Shown here: positions 8,203-17,235 of the stretch, in pieces | Position numbering within the stretch: the stretch's first letter is position 1 | Layout: each line of letters begins with the position of its first letter | Assembly (NCBI RefSeq): GCF_020099395.1 | Contig: NZ_CP083590.1 | Span: forward strand, 3,534,001-3,598,000 | DNA: 64,000 nucleotides | Direction: 5' to 3' | Source: Streptomyces mobaraensis | GTDB lineage: Bacteria > Actinomycetota > Actinomycetes > Streptomycetales > Streptomycetaceae | Translations under genes and position numbers: made by a program | The notes under the pieces: generated by a model | What the model was told of the DNA's origin: nothing | Databases searched by the model: none | Seen by the model: only the letters and a program-made list of their open reading frames with translations

Positions 8203-8724
8203 TCAGCGCCCGGTGCCGCCGTACACGACCGCCTCGTCCGTGTCGCTGTCCAGGCCGAACGCGGTGTGGACGGCGCGGACGGCCTCGTTCACGTCGTCGG
8301 CGCGCGTGACGACCGAGATGCGGATCTCGGAGGTCGAGATGAGCTCGATGTTCACGCCCGCGTTGGACAGCGCCTCGAAGAAGGCCGCCGTGACCCCGGG
8401 GTTGGTCTTCATCCCCGCGCCGACCAGCGAGATCTTGGCGATCTGGTCGTCGTAACGCAGGTGCTCGAAGCCGACGCGGCCCTTGGTCTTCTCCAGCGCC
8501 TCGATCGCCTTGCGGCCCTCGGCCTTCGGCAGGGTGAAGGAGATGTCCGTCAGACCGGTGGACGCCGCCGAGACGTTCTGGACCACCATGTCGATGTTGA
8601 TCTCGGCGTCCGCGACCGCGCGGAAGATCGTCGCGGCCTCACCCGGCTTGTCGGGCACCCCGACGACCGTGACCTTCGCCTCGGACGTGTCGTGCGCGAC
8701 ACCCGAGATGATCGCCTGCTCCAC
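8203..8724 (-). CDS. ask: Aspartate kinase beta subunit from internal in-frame start
   Basis: Inside ask, a perfect AGGAGG (8732-8737 on the complementary strand) lies 7 nt before an in-frame GTG at 8724. Translation from it gives 173 residues beginning VEQAIISG, containing both ACT regulatory domains and no kinase domain. In Corynebacterium, Bacillus and Streptomyces the aspartokinase beta subunit is made this way and is about this size. A perfect Shine-Dalgarno inside a coding sequence is strong sequence evidence for real initiation. Confidence 0.8.
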   Translation of the reverse strand: MEQAIISGVAHDTSEAKVTVVGVPDKPGEAATIFRAVADAEINIDMVVQNVSAASTGLTDISFTLPKAEGRKAIEALEKTKGRVGFEHLRYDDQIAKISLVGAGMKTNPGVTAAFFEALSNAGVNIELISTSEIRISVVTRADDVNEAVRAVHTAFGLDSDTDEAVVYGGTGR

Positions 8725-9474
8725 CGGCTGACCTCCTGGAGGCTCGTTGCTCACCCATGTGCCCTTGAGCCCCGAGAAGGACGACCGCACATGGATCGGG
8801 ATGTTGTAACGGCGCGCGTACTCGACGCAGCGGTGCAGCAGCACCTTGGAACCGGAGCTCGCCAGCTCCAGCATGTCCTCGAACGAGATCCACTCGATCT
8901 TGCGCGCCTTCTTCACCACACGCGGGTCGGCGGTGAACACGCCGTCGACGTCCGTGTAGATCTCGCAGACCTCGGCGTCCAGCGCGGCGGCGAGGGCGAC
9001 GGCGGTGGTGTCCGACCCGCCCCGGCCCAGCGTCGTGATGTCCTTCTTGTCCTGGGACACACCCTGGAAGCCGGCCACGATCGCGATGTTGCCCGCGTCG
9101 ACCGACTGCTGGATGCGCCCGGGCGTGACATCGATGATGCGCGCCTTGTTGTGGACCGAGTCCGTGATGACGCCGGCCTGGCTGCCCGTGAACGACTGCG
9201 CTTCATGGCCGAGCGTTTTGATCGCCATGGCCAGCAGCGCCATGGAGATTCGCTCTCCGGCGGTCAGCAGCATGTCGAACTCTCGCCCGGCAGGGATCGG
9301 CGATACCTGCTCGGCGAGGTCGATCAGCTCATCCGTCGTGTCACCCATCGCGGAAACCACGACAACGACCTGGTGGCCGTTCTTCTTGGCTTCCACGATT
9401 CGCTTGGCAACCCGCTTGATGCCTTCGGCATCGGCAACGGAGGAGCCTCCGTACTTCTGCACGACAAGGCCCAC
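8203..9474 (-). CDS. ask: Aspartate kinase, alpha subunit (with nested beta subunit)
   Basis: This 423-residue protein phosphorylates L-aspartate in the first step to lysine, threonine, methionine and diaminopimelate. The amino-acid-kinase domain begins [58 protein letters not shown] and [37 protein letters not shown] follow. Two ACT domains occupy the last ~170 residues, where lysine plus threonine feedback binds in this class. The GTG at 9474 matches the family N terminus. The gene encodes the alpha2beta2-type enzyme, with the beta subunit made from an internal in-frame start. It is monocistronic here: a terminator follows and no asd gene is adjacent, unlike the usual actinobacterial ask-asd order. 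Confidence 0.95.
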   Translation of the reverse strand: MGLVVQKYGGSSVADAEGIKRVAKRIVEAKKNGHQVVVVVSAMGDTTDELIDLAEQVSPIPAGREFDMLLTAGERISMALLAMAIKTLGHEAQSFTGSQAGVITDSVHNKARIIDVTPGRIQQSVDAGNIAIVAGFQGVSQDKKDITTLGRGGSDTTAVALAAALDAEVCEIYTDVDGVFTADPRVVKKARKIEWISFEDMLELASSGSKVLLHRCVEYARRYNIPIHVRSSFSGLKGTWVSNEPPGGQPVEQAIISGVAHDTSEAKVTVVGVPDKPGEAATIFRAVADAEINIDMVVQNVSAASTGLTDISFTLPKAEGRKAIEALEKTKGRVGFEHLRYDDQIAKISLVGAGMKTNPGVTAAFFEALSNAGVNIELISTSEIRISVVTRADDVNEAVRAVHTAFGLDSDTDEAVVYGGTGR

Positions 9475-9567
9475 GTGCGCTCCTCGCAGCTCTGTGTAAT
9501 GCGGTCGGCTCAGTCTAACGAGCGGCGGGAATGCGCCCCGGGGGAGCCGCATGCTGAGACGTCGTCG

Positions 9568-9679
9568 CCCGTTTCTCCGGGCGCATCCGGGGGCTTCCGG
9601 ATGCGCCCGTAAGGGGCGCGGGAAAGCCCCGACGAGCCCCTTACGGGAACTCCGGGGCGCCCCCTGCGGGAGAAACGGG
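9568..9679. repeat. Nested inverted repeats between ask and the Uma2 gene
   Basis: Outer arms CCCGTTTCTCC (9568-9578) and GGAGAAACGGG (9669-9679) enclose two further perfect stems: GGGCGCATCCG with CGGATGCGCCC (9579-9589, 9598-9608) and CCCGTAAGGGGC with GCCCCTTACGGG (9606-9617, 9636-9647). The block immediately follows the Uma2 stop on the minus strand and probably terminates it. The folded shape would be a closed multibranch structure. Confidence 0.75.
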
Positions 9680-9700
9680 AGTTCTTGCGGTGGGGGTCCC

Positions 9701-10279
9701 CTAGCGGACGTACTTTTTCAACTGGTCTGTCTCCAGGGCGATGCCGACCGGGTCGGGAATCTCCACGACCGACCCGTACGGGTACGAATTCCGGGTCCGG
9801 TACTTCCCCTTCTCCGGCTCGCCGTAGACGGTCACCTCGCACGCGTCACGATCGATGAGCAGATAGACGGGGATGCCCGCGGCGGCGTACCCGTCGCGCC
9901 TCTCCCTACGATCCCGCCGGTCGGTGTCACCGTCGTACGACGTCACCTCGACCGCCATCAGCACACCATCCGGGTCCACCCACTCCCCCTGCCCGACGAA
10001 GTGGTCGCGGGGCACGAGCGCGCCGTCCGCACGCGCCCGGCCGGTGCGGCAGCTCTCCACCTTGAGCCCCTGCTCTGGGTATAGACGCAGTTCAGAGCGT
10101 TGCTGCATGCATCGCTCCAAGAGCCACATGATGATCGCTCCGCGATCCCCGTCCGGCACCGGCTTGACCTCTAGCTTCCCGTTGACGAATTCCAGGCGCA
10201 CGGTCTCTGGTGCCGCGTGCGCGAGCTCTTCGAAGTCCTCGACGCTCATCTGGGGCCGGCCGGCGGCGCTGCGTGTCAT
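9701..10279 (-). CDS. Uma2-family (DUF820) putative endonuclease
   Basis: A 192-residue protein. The Uma2 pattern is clear: [20 protein letters not shown], then [14 protein letters not shown], the acidic site [12 protein letters not shown], and [19 protein letters not shown] near the core. It ends with the family's [20 protein letters not shown]. These map onto a PD-(D/E)XK fold (Asp in RADGALV, Glu in AVEVTS). Streptomyces carry many copies; the function is unproven and may concern DNA processing. GGAGG lies 8 nt before the ATG at 10279. The gene follows the HTH/zinc-ribbon gene on the same strand after 53 bp, so they may be co-transcribed. Confidence 0.85.
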   Translation of the reverse strand: MTRSAAGRPQMSVEDFEELAHAAPETVRLEFVNGKLEVKPVPDGDRGAIIMWLLERCMQQRSELRLYPEQGLKVESCRTGRARADGALVPRDHFVGQGEWVDPDGVLMAVEVTSYDGDTDRRDRRERRDGYAAAGIPVYLLIDRDACEVTVYGEPEKGKYRTRNSYPYGSVVEIPDPVGIALETDQLKKYVR

Positions 10280-10332
10280 GGTGTCGCCTCCTCGCCCCCA
10301 TGGCGCCCCTACGGGAGCGTCCTGTGTGACAG

Positions 10333-11598
10333 TCACTCGGTTGTGGCCTCCTCCGTTTCGACCGGTCCGCGCCCGGGCCGCCGACGGCCGGCGGCGCGGG
10401 CAGGGCGCGATTTGTACTCCCACCGGGAGCGGAAACCGGCCCGTCCGTGCGCCACGCCGCGCCGTACGTGTGCCATCAGCTCGTCGAAGTCGCCGGGCAG
10501 CGGCTCGGGTTCCTCCGGGACGGCGCACGTCGCGCAGACGCCCGCGCCATCGCGGGTGGCCGCGTCGGTCCCGTGGCAGACGGCGCAGGCGACGTGGCTC
10601 CGGGCGACGATTTCGTCCGCGCCCTCCGGCTGCGGGGGTGGCAGCAGTGGCGGAGGCGACGGAGGTGGCAGGGACGGCCGGTACGGGATGGGCGGCATCT
10701 TGCTCTCCAGCCGCTTTCGCACGAGGGCGGCCGGGTTGTGGATCTGCGGCGGCAGCCCGTTCGACAGGGCCGCCAACAGCTGCTCCCTGTTCACCTGGCG
10801 TGCCAGCCACTCGGCGGCGAGCGGTTCGAGGGCGGAGCAGTCGGCGGCGGACAGGGTCAGACGGGGATCCCGGCTCCCGAGCAGGGCGAGGGCGCGGTAG
10901 GCGGGGGAGGGACGGGACGGGCTGGACGCTTGGGGTGGGTGAGGTGCGAGGGGTGGGAGGGGTGGATCGGGTGCGTGGGACGGCGGGTGGAGGTGGTGTA
11001 CGGGGGCGGGGTCGTCCCGTACGGGATGGGGCTCGTCCCGTACGAGGTCGGGGTCGCCCCCTACGGGCTCGCCGTCTCCTACGGGCCTGGCCTCCCCTAC
11101 GGGCCCGAGGTCCCCTACGGGTTCCGCACCTCCTACGGATTCCGCATCCCGTACGGGCTCTTGGAGTACGCCCAGGTGGTGCACTGCTTCCCACGCGCCC
11201 CCATCGGGCAACATGCCCTCCGCCACGCTCTCCCACCACTCCCGCGGGCGCGGCGTCCGGGAGAAGAAGGTGCAGGTGACCCAGCGCGAACCGTGTTCCC
11301 CGATCACCTGCATCCGCTTGCTGATCAAGTGTCCGGCCGCGACGAGGTTCCTGAGTGCCGTGCGGCACGCGGCCTGGCCGTAGTTCGGCAGCAGTTTGGC
11401 CAGGGTCTTGGCGTCCATCGCCGCACCCTCGGGGAGGCGGTCGACGAACGCCGCGATCGACTCCTCGCGGGCGGGCAGGTGCGCGAAGTCGGCACGTGAG
11501 CGCGGACGTTGGTCCGGCGCCTCGCGCTTCCCGAACCCCGGTTTCGCCATGGGGTATGCGGGGGTGGGCATGACAGCACTAGCATGGGCGGTAGCCAC
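10333..11598 (-). CDS. Winged-helix/zinc-ribbon protein with hexapeptide repeat linker
   Basis: The protein is 421 residues long. An N-terminal winged-helix (~45-115: AFVDRLPEGAAMDAKTLAKLL, ACRTALRNLVAAGHLI, GSRWVTCTFFSRTPRPREWWE) is followed by a linker of PVG/PVR repeats (~140-185) and a Pro-rich stretch. A middle helical domain follows (LTLSAADCSALEPLAAEWLARQVNREQLLAALSNGLP). Near the C terminus is a CxxC...CxxC zinc ribbon (CAVCHGTDAATRDGAGVCATC). Streptomyces integrative elements and chromosomes carry similar HTH proteins of unknown function. The GTG at 11598 was taken; ATGs at 11571 and 11550 are alternatives. Confidence 0.75.
   Translation of the reverse strand: MATAHASAVMPTPAYPMAKPGFGKREAPDQRPRSRADFAHLPAREESIAAFVDRLPEGAAMDAKTLAKLLPNYGQAACRTALRNLVAAGHLISKRMQVIGEHGSRWVTCTFFSRTPRPREWWESVAEGMLPDGGAWEAVHHLGVLQEPVRDAESVGGAEPVGDLGPVGEARPVGDGEPVGGDPDLVRDEPHPVRDDPAPVHHLHPPSHAPDPPLPPLAPHPPQASSPSRPSPAYRALALLGSRDPRLTLSAADCSALEPLAAEWLARQVNREQLLAALSNGLPPQIHNPAALVRKRLESKMPPIPYRPSLPPPSPPPLLPPPQPEGADEIVARSHVACAVCHGTDAATRDGAGVCATCAVPEEPEPLPGDFDELMAHVRRGVAHGRAGFRSRWEYKSRPARAAGRRRPGRGPVETEEATTE
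11020..11165. repeat. In-frame tandem repeat with CCCTACGGG cores
   Basis: Eight or more units spaced about 15-18 nt carry the palindromic core CC(C/G)TACGGG. They lie within the coding region of the HTH/zinc-ribbon protein and encode its PVG-type peptide repeats. The spacing stays in multiples of three, so the reading frame is preserved. Confidence 0.75.
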
Positions 11599-11946
11599 AG
11601 ATCGCCTTTTCCGATCTCGTAGGTCAGACCCCGGACCCGGTGTTGGCGCACCGACCGGGGTCGTTTGTTGTCGCGAACGCTAGAGGTTCCCCACCGACCG
11701 TCGCAAGCTGATCACCGAACGTCATCTCCCCTGTGGTATACGCGCGTTGCCGCGCGCGAGGGGTGGGTGGGTGGGAAAACTCAACCCACCTCCCATTCCG
11801 TATAAAGAAAGCTCGGGTCTCGAAGCTCGGAGCTCCGAAGCTTGAGCCCCAGGGCCGGAGTTGGGAATTCCGTCGCTCGTCGCCGCGTGCGCTCCGAGCT
11901 CCGAGCTTCGTTGGCTTACCGCGCCACCTGAACCGCTTACACCGCC
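11599..11946. other. Low-GC intergenic region with G-quadruplex motif and 15-bp inverted repeat
   Basis: No gene is seen. The region holds GGGTGGGTGGGTGGG (11761-11775, preceded by another G), followed by AACCCACCTCCC, which could pair back onto it. A perfect 15-bp inverted repeat follows (CGAAGCTCGGAGCTC at 11821-11835, GAGCTCCGAGCTTCG at 11896-11910). The stretch around 11790-11820 is unusually AT-rich for this genome. It contains the promoter region of the minus-strand HTH gene. Confidence 0.7.
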
Positions 11947-12318
11947 TCACACCACCGCCGACGGCCACACGCGACGCACGCATCGGTCAAGGTGAGCCGG
12001 GAATTCCGCGACCGAGGAGAGGTGCGGGGTGGGCAGTGAACCGAAGTCGCCCCCGTCCGCGTCCGCGCGGAAGTCGATGTCGGCCCAGCCGCCGCGGAAC
12101 AGGACGACGTGGAGTTCGGTGTCGTTCGGGCCTGTGAGCACGAGGCCGACGGAGTCGGGGTCGTGGGCCGACGCCCGTTCGGTGAGGAGGGGCCGCGGCC
12201 AGGAAGCGGTCTCGTCACGCCACGTCAGGGGCTGTGCCGCGAGCCCCAGGGCGTGCCAGTGGGGCAGACGTTCCGCGATCGCGGCGGCCGCCTGGTCGAG
12301 ATCGATGATCCGGTCCAT
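11947..12318 (-). CDS. Conserved hypothetical protein, 123 residues
   Basis: I do not recognise this protein. It is soluble and acidic, begins MDRIIDLDQAAAAIAERLPHW, and has beta-strand-rich central segments (GLVLTGPNDTELHVVLFRGGWADIDFRAD) and a C-terminal helix. The pattern resembles small immunity-type or SMI1-like proteins, but that is only an impression. Codon use is typical of real genes here. It lies 119 bp after the DUF5063 gene on the same strand. Confidence 0.6.
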   Translation of the reverse strand: MDRIIDLDQAAAAIAERLPHWHALGLAAQPLTWRDETASWPRPLLTERASAHDPDSVGLVLTGPNDTELHVVLFRGGWADIDFRADADGGDFGSLPTPHLSSVAEFPAHLDRCVRRVWPSAVV

Positions 12319-12413
12319 GAGGAGGAATCGTTCCGCCTGAATCGGCGCACAGCTACGGAATATCCGTTCGCATGTGTGCCTGCATCACCACCGGACAGGC
12401 ATCCCTCAGCGAG

Positions 12414-12437
12414 CGCGAACGTCCGCGCGAACGTCCG
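12414..12437. repeat. 12-bp direct repeat abutting the DUF5063 stop codon
   Basis: Two perfect adjacent copies of CGCGAACGTCCG lie directly after the minus-strand stop codon (12438-12440). This is one of several stop-proximal tandem duplications in the window. Confidence 0.85.
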
Positions 12438-13094
12438 TCAGAGCGAGCGCAGCCGCGCCGTTCCGCCGATTTCCGCGGCCATGACGCGTCCGGCCTCCTC
12501 CTCCAGCTGCTCCTCCGTGCCGACGGTGTCCGTGTCGAGCCCGTCGAGTTCGTCGAGGGGCTGGTCGAGGCGGACGTGGGCGACGAGGGACTGGAGGGCG
12601 CGGAGGCAGGCGGAGGCGGTGGGGCCCCAGTTGGAGAGGTACGAGAACTGCCACCACCACAGCGCCTCGCTGACGCGGCCGTCCCGGTAGTGGGCCATGC
12701 CGTGCCGGAGGTCGGTGATGATGTCGGCGAGGTCGTCGGAGATCCGGCAGGCGACGGGGGCGCTGCGCGGGACGTACGGGTCGAAGACCTCGGAGTAGAC
12801 GTCGACCGGGTCGAGGAGCGTCGCGAACCGCTCGCGGAGCTCGTCGACGTCGGGCTCCGGGCCCACGTCGGGCTCGTAGCGCTCGTCGGGCAGGAAGTCC
12901 TCGTGCGCTCCGAGCCGGCCGCCGGTGAGGATCAGCTGGGAGATCTCCAGCAGCAGGAACGGAACGGCACTGTCCGGTTCATCGCCGCGGGACACCTCGG
13001 TGACGGCGACGATGAAGCTCTCGATCGAGTCGGCGACGGAGACGACGAAGTCGTCCGGTTCGCGCTTGGCGTCGTGAAGCGTTGCGTCAGACAT
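12438..13094 (-). CDS. DUF5063 domain protein, coupled to recR
   Basis: A 218-residue acidic, mostly helical protein. Recognisable segments are [62 protein letters not shown] and [24 protein letters not shown], which fit the actinobacterial DUF5063 family found beside recR. The function is unknown. Its ATG at 13094 lies inside the last codons of recR (8-nt overlap), implying translational coupling and perhaps a link to recombinational repair. The tail is Glu-rich. Confidence 0.85.
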   Translation of the reverse strand: MSDATLHDAKREPDDFVVSVADSIESFIVAVTEVSRGDEPDSAVPFLLLEISQLILTGGRLGAHEDFLPDERYEPDVGPEPDVDELRERFATLLDPVDVYSEVFDPYVPRSAPVACRISDDLADIITDLRHGMAHYRDGRVSEALWWWQFSYLSNWGPTASACLRALQSLVAHVRLDQPLDELDGLDTDTVGTEEQLEEEAGRVMAAEIGGTARLRSL

Positions 13095-13686
13095 CGAGAA
13101 GTCGTCTCCCTTCGAAGGCACGCCCGAGCGTGACCTCGTCGGCATATTCCAAGTCTCCGCCCACAGGCAGCCCGCTGGCGAGCCGGGTGACTTTGAGTCC
13201 CATCGGCTTCACCATGCGCGCCAGGTACGTGGCCGTGGCCTCGCCCTCGAGGTTGGGGTCGGTGGCGAGGATCAGCTCGGTGACGGCACCGTCCGCGAGC
13301 CGGGCCAGCAGCTCGCGGATGCGCAGATCGTCGGGGCCGACCCCCTCGATGGGGCTGATGGCCCCGCCGAGGACGTGGTAGCGGCCGCGGAACTCACGCG
13401 TCCGCTCGATGGCGACGACGTCCTTGGGCTCCTCCACGACGCAGATGACGGCCGGATCGCGGCGCGGGTCCTGGCAGACCCGGCACCGCTCCTCCTGCGC
13501 CACGTTGCCGCAGACGGCACAGAACCGGACCTTGGCCTTGACCTCGGTCAGGGCCTGGGCGAGCCGACGGACGTCGGTCGGCTCGGCCTGGAGGATGTGG
13601 AAGGCGATCCGCTGCGCGCTCTTCGGACCGATGCCGGGCAGCCTGCCCAGCTCGTCGATGAGGTCCTGGACCACGCCTTCATACAC
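13087..13686 (-). CDS. recR: Recombination mediator RecR
   Basis: The 199-residue protein is full length for RecR. An N-terminal helix-hairpin-helix ([24 protein letters not shown]) is followed by a C4 zinc finger ([16 protein letters not shown]), a Toprim domain ([33 protein letters not shown]) and a C-terminal Walker-B-like segment ([29 protein letters not shown]). With RecO it loads RecA at SSB-coated gaps. It lies 55 bp after ybaB and overlaps the next gene. The order dnaX-ybaB-recR is conserved widely in bacteria. Confidence 0.97.
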   Translation of the reverse strand: MYEGVVQDLIDELGRLPGIGPKSAQRIAFHILQAEPTDVRRLAQALTEVKAKVRFCAVCGNVAQEERCRVCQDPRRDPAVICVVEEPKDVVAIERTREFRGRYHVLGGAISPIEGVGPDDLRIRELLARLADGAVTELILATDPNLEGEATATYLARMVKPMGLKVTRLASGLPVGGDLEYADEVTLGRAFEGRRLLDV

Positions 13687-13741
13687 GGATCGGGTTCTCC
13701 TTCTGGGATGCGGGCGGCCGGACGGCCAGGCGGTCAGACAG

Positions 13742-14080
13742 TCAGAACGGCAGGCCGGGGATGCCGCCGCCGAGGCCCTGGGCGAGCGGGCCGAGCTTCT
13801 GCTGCTGGAGCTGCTGGGCGGCGTTGTTGGCGTCGCGGACGGCGGCGAGGATCAGGTCGGCGAGGGTCTCGGTGTCCTCGGGGTCGACGGCCTTCGGGTC
13901 GATGACCAGGCCCTGGAGCTCCCCGGCACCGCTGACGGTGACCTTCACGAGGCCGCCGCCGGCCGAACCCTCGACCGGGGTCTCCGCCAGCTCCTGCTGA
14001 GCTGCGGCGAGGTCCTGCTGCATCTTCTGAGCCTGCTGAAGCAGCTGCTGCATGTTGGGCTGGCCACCACCGGGGATCAC
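13742..14080 (-). CDS. YbaB/EbfC nucleoid-associated protein
   Basis: A 112-residue protein. The YbaB core is clear: [71 protein letters not shown]. Family members dimerise into a tweezer-like shape, bind DNA without strong sequence preference and often sit between dnaX and recR, as here. The Gln-rich N-terminal coiled coil and the short Gly-rich tail are typical. It is probably in one operon with recR. Confidence 0.93.
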   Translation of the reverse strand: MIPGGGQPNMQQLLQQAQKMQQDLAAAQQELAETPVEGSAGGGLVKVTVSGAGELQGLVIDPKAVDPEDTETLADLILAAVRDANNAAQQLQQQKLGPLAQGLGGGIPGLPF

Positions 14081-14376
14081 GGCTTCGCTCCTGTGCTCTC
14101 GCGACTACGGGTACGACGGCGCGCCGTGCGGCACGGCTGGGCGCCACGCCGGTCCGACGCGGGGTCGGTAGCCCGAGCCTACGTGCTCGCCGGGCGCGGC
14201 GCGCCATGCGAGGGGAAGAAGTCCGGGGTGGGCGGCACTCGGCCGGCACGCGGCCGTACGCGGGCGGGCCGGGGGCGGGCCGGGGGCGCGGGCCCACTGC
14301 CGTCGGCGTCCTGCCGCGCCCCCTAACGCCCTCTCTCGCGGCTCATCCGCTGGTCGTCCAACTACTCATCCGCTGC

Positions 14377-16764
14377 TCATCCCTCATTGGCGATTTCCTC
14401 GATCACGGTCGCGCCGAGTTCGCGAATGATCAGGTCGTGGCCGGTGAGGGCGGTGTCGTCGAGGTCGGGGTCGTCCTCGGCGGGCATGTCGTCCTCGATG
14501 GAGACCGACGGGGGCTCGGGCTCGCGGTAGGGCTGCGCCGGGGCGGCCGGAGCGGCCTGCTGCGGTGCCGCCGGGCCGGCAGGGGCCTGCGGGGGCTGCG
14601 GGGCAGGCGTGGGGGCCGGGGCGGCGGCCTGCGGGCGGGGGGCGGCCGGCGCCGAGGCACCCTGCGCGAAGCCGCCTCCTCCGCCACCACCACCGAAGCC
14701 ACCGGCACCGGCGCCGCCGCCGTAGGCGCCACCGCCCGCGTACGCGCCACCGCCGCCGAAGCCGCCGCCGGGGCCGGCGGCCGGGCCGGCTCCACCGGCA
14801 CCGCCACCGCCGCCACCGGTCGCGTCCACGACGAGCTCGACCTTCCACTGCACGCCGAAGGCGTCGCTGAGGGCCTGCCGGAGGACGTCCTCGCTGCCGC
14901 TGTTGGCGAAGCTGTCACGCGCCCCGACGTTGGAGAAGCCCACCTGGAGCGTGGTGCCGTCGAAGCCGCTGACCTGGGCGTTCTGGCTGAGCAGGATCCA
15001 CGTGAAACGTCTGCGGTTCTTGACCGCGTCGAGGATCTGCGGCCACATCTGGCGCGCCTGGTCGACGCTGCCGCCATGCCCGCCATGCGCCTGGGGCTGC
15101 TGGGACTGCTGAGGCGCCTGCGCGGCCGGTGCGGTCGGTGCGGCCGCGGTCGGCCAGCCACCGGGCCGCGTACCCGGCTGGCCGGCCCCCTGCTGCGGGG
15201 AGGCCGCGGTCGGCCAGGCGCCGGGCTGGGCGGCGGGCGCCCCACCGGCGGGCGCCGCAGGAGCCGTGGCACCAGCGGACCCAGGGCCCTGCCCCGGCGC
15301 CGTAGCTGTCGGCCAGGCGCCGGGCCGGGAAGCGGCGGCGTCGGGCTGCGCAGATGCGGGCGCCGGCGGGGGCGCGGGCGCGACGGGAGCCGGTGCCGGC
15401 GCGGCCACGGGCGCGGGGGCCGCCGGAGGCTGCGCGCCCCCGGGAACGGCGCCCGAAACGGCCGCTCGGGCGGCGGCGGGCCCGGAAAGGCCAGGGGGTC
15501 CGGGGACGCCGGCGGGAGCGTGCCCCTGCGGCCCCGGCTCGTACCCGGCGGAGAGGCCGCCCTGCGGCGCCCCCATGAACCCGCCGGCGGCGGGCCCGGC
15601 ACTCAGCCCCATCCGCTCCAGCTTGTCCAGCCGGGCGCGGACGGAGCGCTCGTCGTCGTACGCGCCCGGGAGCAGGACCCGCGCGCAGATCAGCTCCAGC
15701 TGGAGCCGGGGGGACGTGGCGCCGCGCATCTCCGTCAGCCCCTGGTTGACGAGGTCGGCGGCGCGGCTGAGCTCTCCGGCGCCGAAGACGGACGCCTGTG
15801 CCTGCATGCGTTCGACGACGTCGACGGGGGCGTCGATGAGCCCCTTCTCGGCGGCGTCCGGGACGGCGGCGAGGATGACGAGGTCGCGCAGCCGCTCCAG
15901 GAGGTCGGCCACGAAGCGGCGGGGGTCGTTGCCGCCCTCGATGACCCGGTCCACGACCTCGAACGCGGCGCCGCCGTCACCGGCCGCGAACGCGTCGACG
16001 ACGGCGTCGAGCAGCGACCCGTCCGTGTACCCGAGGAGGGACGTCGCCATGGCGTACGTCACACCGTCCTCGGCGGCACCGGCGAGCAACTGGTCCATCA
16101 CGGACATCGAGTCACGCACGGAACCGGCGCCGGCCCGGACGACGAGCGGCAGCACCCCGTCCTCGACCGGGATCTTCTCCTGCTCGCAGACCTGCCCCAG
16201 GTACTCGCGGAGCGTGCCGGGCGGGACCAGGCGGAACGGGTAGTGGTGCGTACGCGACCGGATCGTGCCGATGACCTTCTCGGGCTCGGTGGTCGCGAAG
16301 ATGAACTTGAGGTGCTCCGGCGGCTCCTCGACCACCTTCAGCAGGGCGTTGAAGCCCGCCGAGGTGACCATGTGGGCCTCGTCGATGATGTAGATCTTGT
16401 AGCGGCTGGAGGCCGGCCCGAAGAACGCCTTCTCCCGCAGCTCACGGGCGTCGTCCACACCACCGTGGGACGCGGCGTCGATCTCGATCACGTCGATCGA
16501 GCCCCGCCCGTTCCGCGCGAGGTCCCGGCAGGACTGGCACTGCCCGCAGGGAGTGGGCGTCGGCCCCTCCTCGCAGTTCAGACAGCGTGCGAGGATGCGC
16601 GCGCTCGTCGTCTTGCCACAGCCGCGCGGCCCGCTGAACAGGTACGCGTGATTGACCCGGTTGTTCCGCAGCGCCTGCTGCAACGGGGCGGTGACATGCT
16701 CTTGCCCGATGACCTCGGCGAAGGACTCGGGGCGGTAGCGGCGGTAGAGCGCGAGGGACGACAC
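14377..16764 (-). CDS. dnaX: DNA polymerase III gamma/tau subunit
   Basis: A 795-residue clamp-loader ATPase. Walker A is at ~44-52 (SGPRGCGKTT), zinc cysteines at ~61-76 (CLNCEEGPTPTPCGQC), and Walker B/DEAH near residue 125 (YIIDEAHM). Sensor-1 lies in LKFIFATTEPEKVIGTIRSRTHHYPFRL, followed by domain III (LLGAGAEDG-like collar helices). A long Pro/Ala/Gln linker, a conserved C-terminal domain (RRFTWILLSQNAQVSGFDG) and a Gly-rich segment (GGGFGGGGAYAGGG region) complete it. The GTG at 16764 precedes the conserved SSLALYRRYRPESF. The two long low-complexity segments are typical of Streptomyces tau proteins. Confidence 0.96.
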   Translation of the reverse strand: MSSLALYRRYRPESFAEVIGQEHVTAPLQQALRNNRVNHAYLFSGPRGCGKTTSARILARCLNCEEGPTPTPCGQCQSCRDLARNGRGSIDVIEIDAASHGGVDDARELREKAFFGPASSRYKIYIIDEAHMVTSAGFNALLKVVEEPPEHLKFIFATTEPEKVIGTIRSRTHHYPFRLVPPGTLREYLGQVCEQEKIPVEDGVLPLVVRAGAGSVRDSMSVMDQLLAGAAEDGVTYAMATSLLGYTDGSLLDAVVDAFAAGDGGAAFEVVDRVIEGGNDPRRFVADLLERLRDLVILAAVPDAAEKGLIDAPVDVVERMQAQASVFGAGELSRAADLVNQGLTEMRGATSPRLQLELICARVLLPGAYDDERSVRARLDKLERMGLSAGPAAGGFMGAPQGGLSAGYEPGPQGHAPAGVPGPPGLSGPAAARAAVSGAVPGGAQPPAAPAPVAAPAPAPVAPAPPPAPASAQPDAAASRPGAWPTATAPGQGPGSAGATAPAAPAGGAPAAQPGAWPTAASPQQGAGQPGTRPGGWPTAAAPTAPAAQAPQQSQQPQAHGGHGGSVDQARQMWPQILDAVKNRRRFTWILLSQNAQVSGFDGTTLQVGFSNVGARDSFANSGSEDVLRQALSDAFGVQWKVELVVDATGGGGGGAGGAGPAAGPGGGFGGGGAYAGGGAYGGGAGAGGFGGGGGGGGFAQGASAPAAPRPQAAAPAPTPAPQPPQAPAGPAAPQQAAPAAPAQPYREPEPPSVSIEDDMPAEDDPDLDDTALTGHDLIIRELGATVIEEIANEG

Positions 16765-16917
16765 ACCTACGACGATATCGGGCCCCACTGACAAGTGGCC
16801 TCGCTCACAGTTTCCGGCCACAGCCACCCGCCGCCAGATCCCACCCGCCCCGCGGCCCCGCCCCCGGCAACGCCCCGCCGAAACCCGGCACGCCCCCGCA
16901 GCCCCCGGAAAACACAA

Positions 16918-17007
16918 GGGCCCCCCACGCACCCGCCAGAGCCCACTTACCCTTGCTGCCTTCCGGCCCTGGGGGAGTTGGGTGAGATAGCGCCACGTGA
17001 GGGGCTT
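16918..17007 (-). ncRNA. ffs: Signal recognition particle RNA (4.5S, small type)
   Basis: Read on the minus strand, the conserved SRP apical domain appears as CAGGGCCGGAAGGCAGCAAGGG, with the GGAA tetraloop and asymmetric AGCA loop bound by Ffh. The ends GCCCCUCACG and CGUGGGGGGC pair over 10 bp to close the hairpin, giving about 90 nt. The ends are estimated from this pairing. A position just upstream of dnaX is typical for actinomycetes. Confidence 0.93.
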
Positions 17008-17129
17008 GACCCCCACCCTAGCGCACTCCACCCCCACCCCGGCCCCCTCCCCCACCCGCACCCCCTCCCGACGATCTTGTCACCGATCGGGTTCGCGAGC
17101 ACTGCTCCACGTCTTGTATTGTTTGCGGC

Positions 17130-17214
17130 GGAGGATTCGCCTAGAGGCCTAGGGCGCACGCTTGGAAAGCGTGTTGGGGGCAACCCCTCACGAGTTCGAA
17201 TCTCGTATCCTCCG
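17130..17214 (+). tRNA. tRNA-Ser (anticodon GGA)
   Basis: The class II tRNA has acceptor GGAGGAT/ATCCTCC, anticodon loop CTTGGAAAG, a long variable arm (GTTGGGGGCAACCCC) and T loop GTTCGAATC. CCA is not encoded. TGTATT about 10 nt upstream is a plausible -10 element. It reads UCC/UCU serine codons. Confidence 0.97.
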
Positions 17215-17235
17215 CACTCGCCCAGCAGGGCAGAT

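Noticed and set aside
14206..16791. Long open frames opposite dnaX on the plus strand
   Set aside because: They are antisense shadows produced by the strong third-position GC bias of dnaX; the Arg/Gly-rich translation has no domain.
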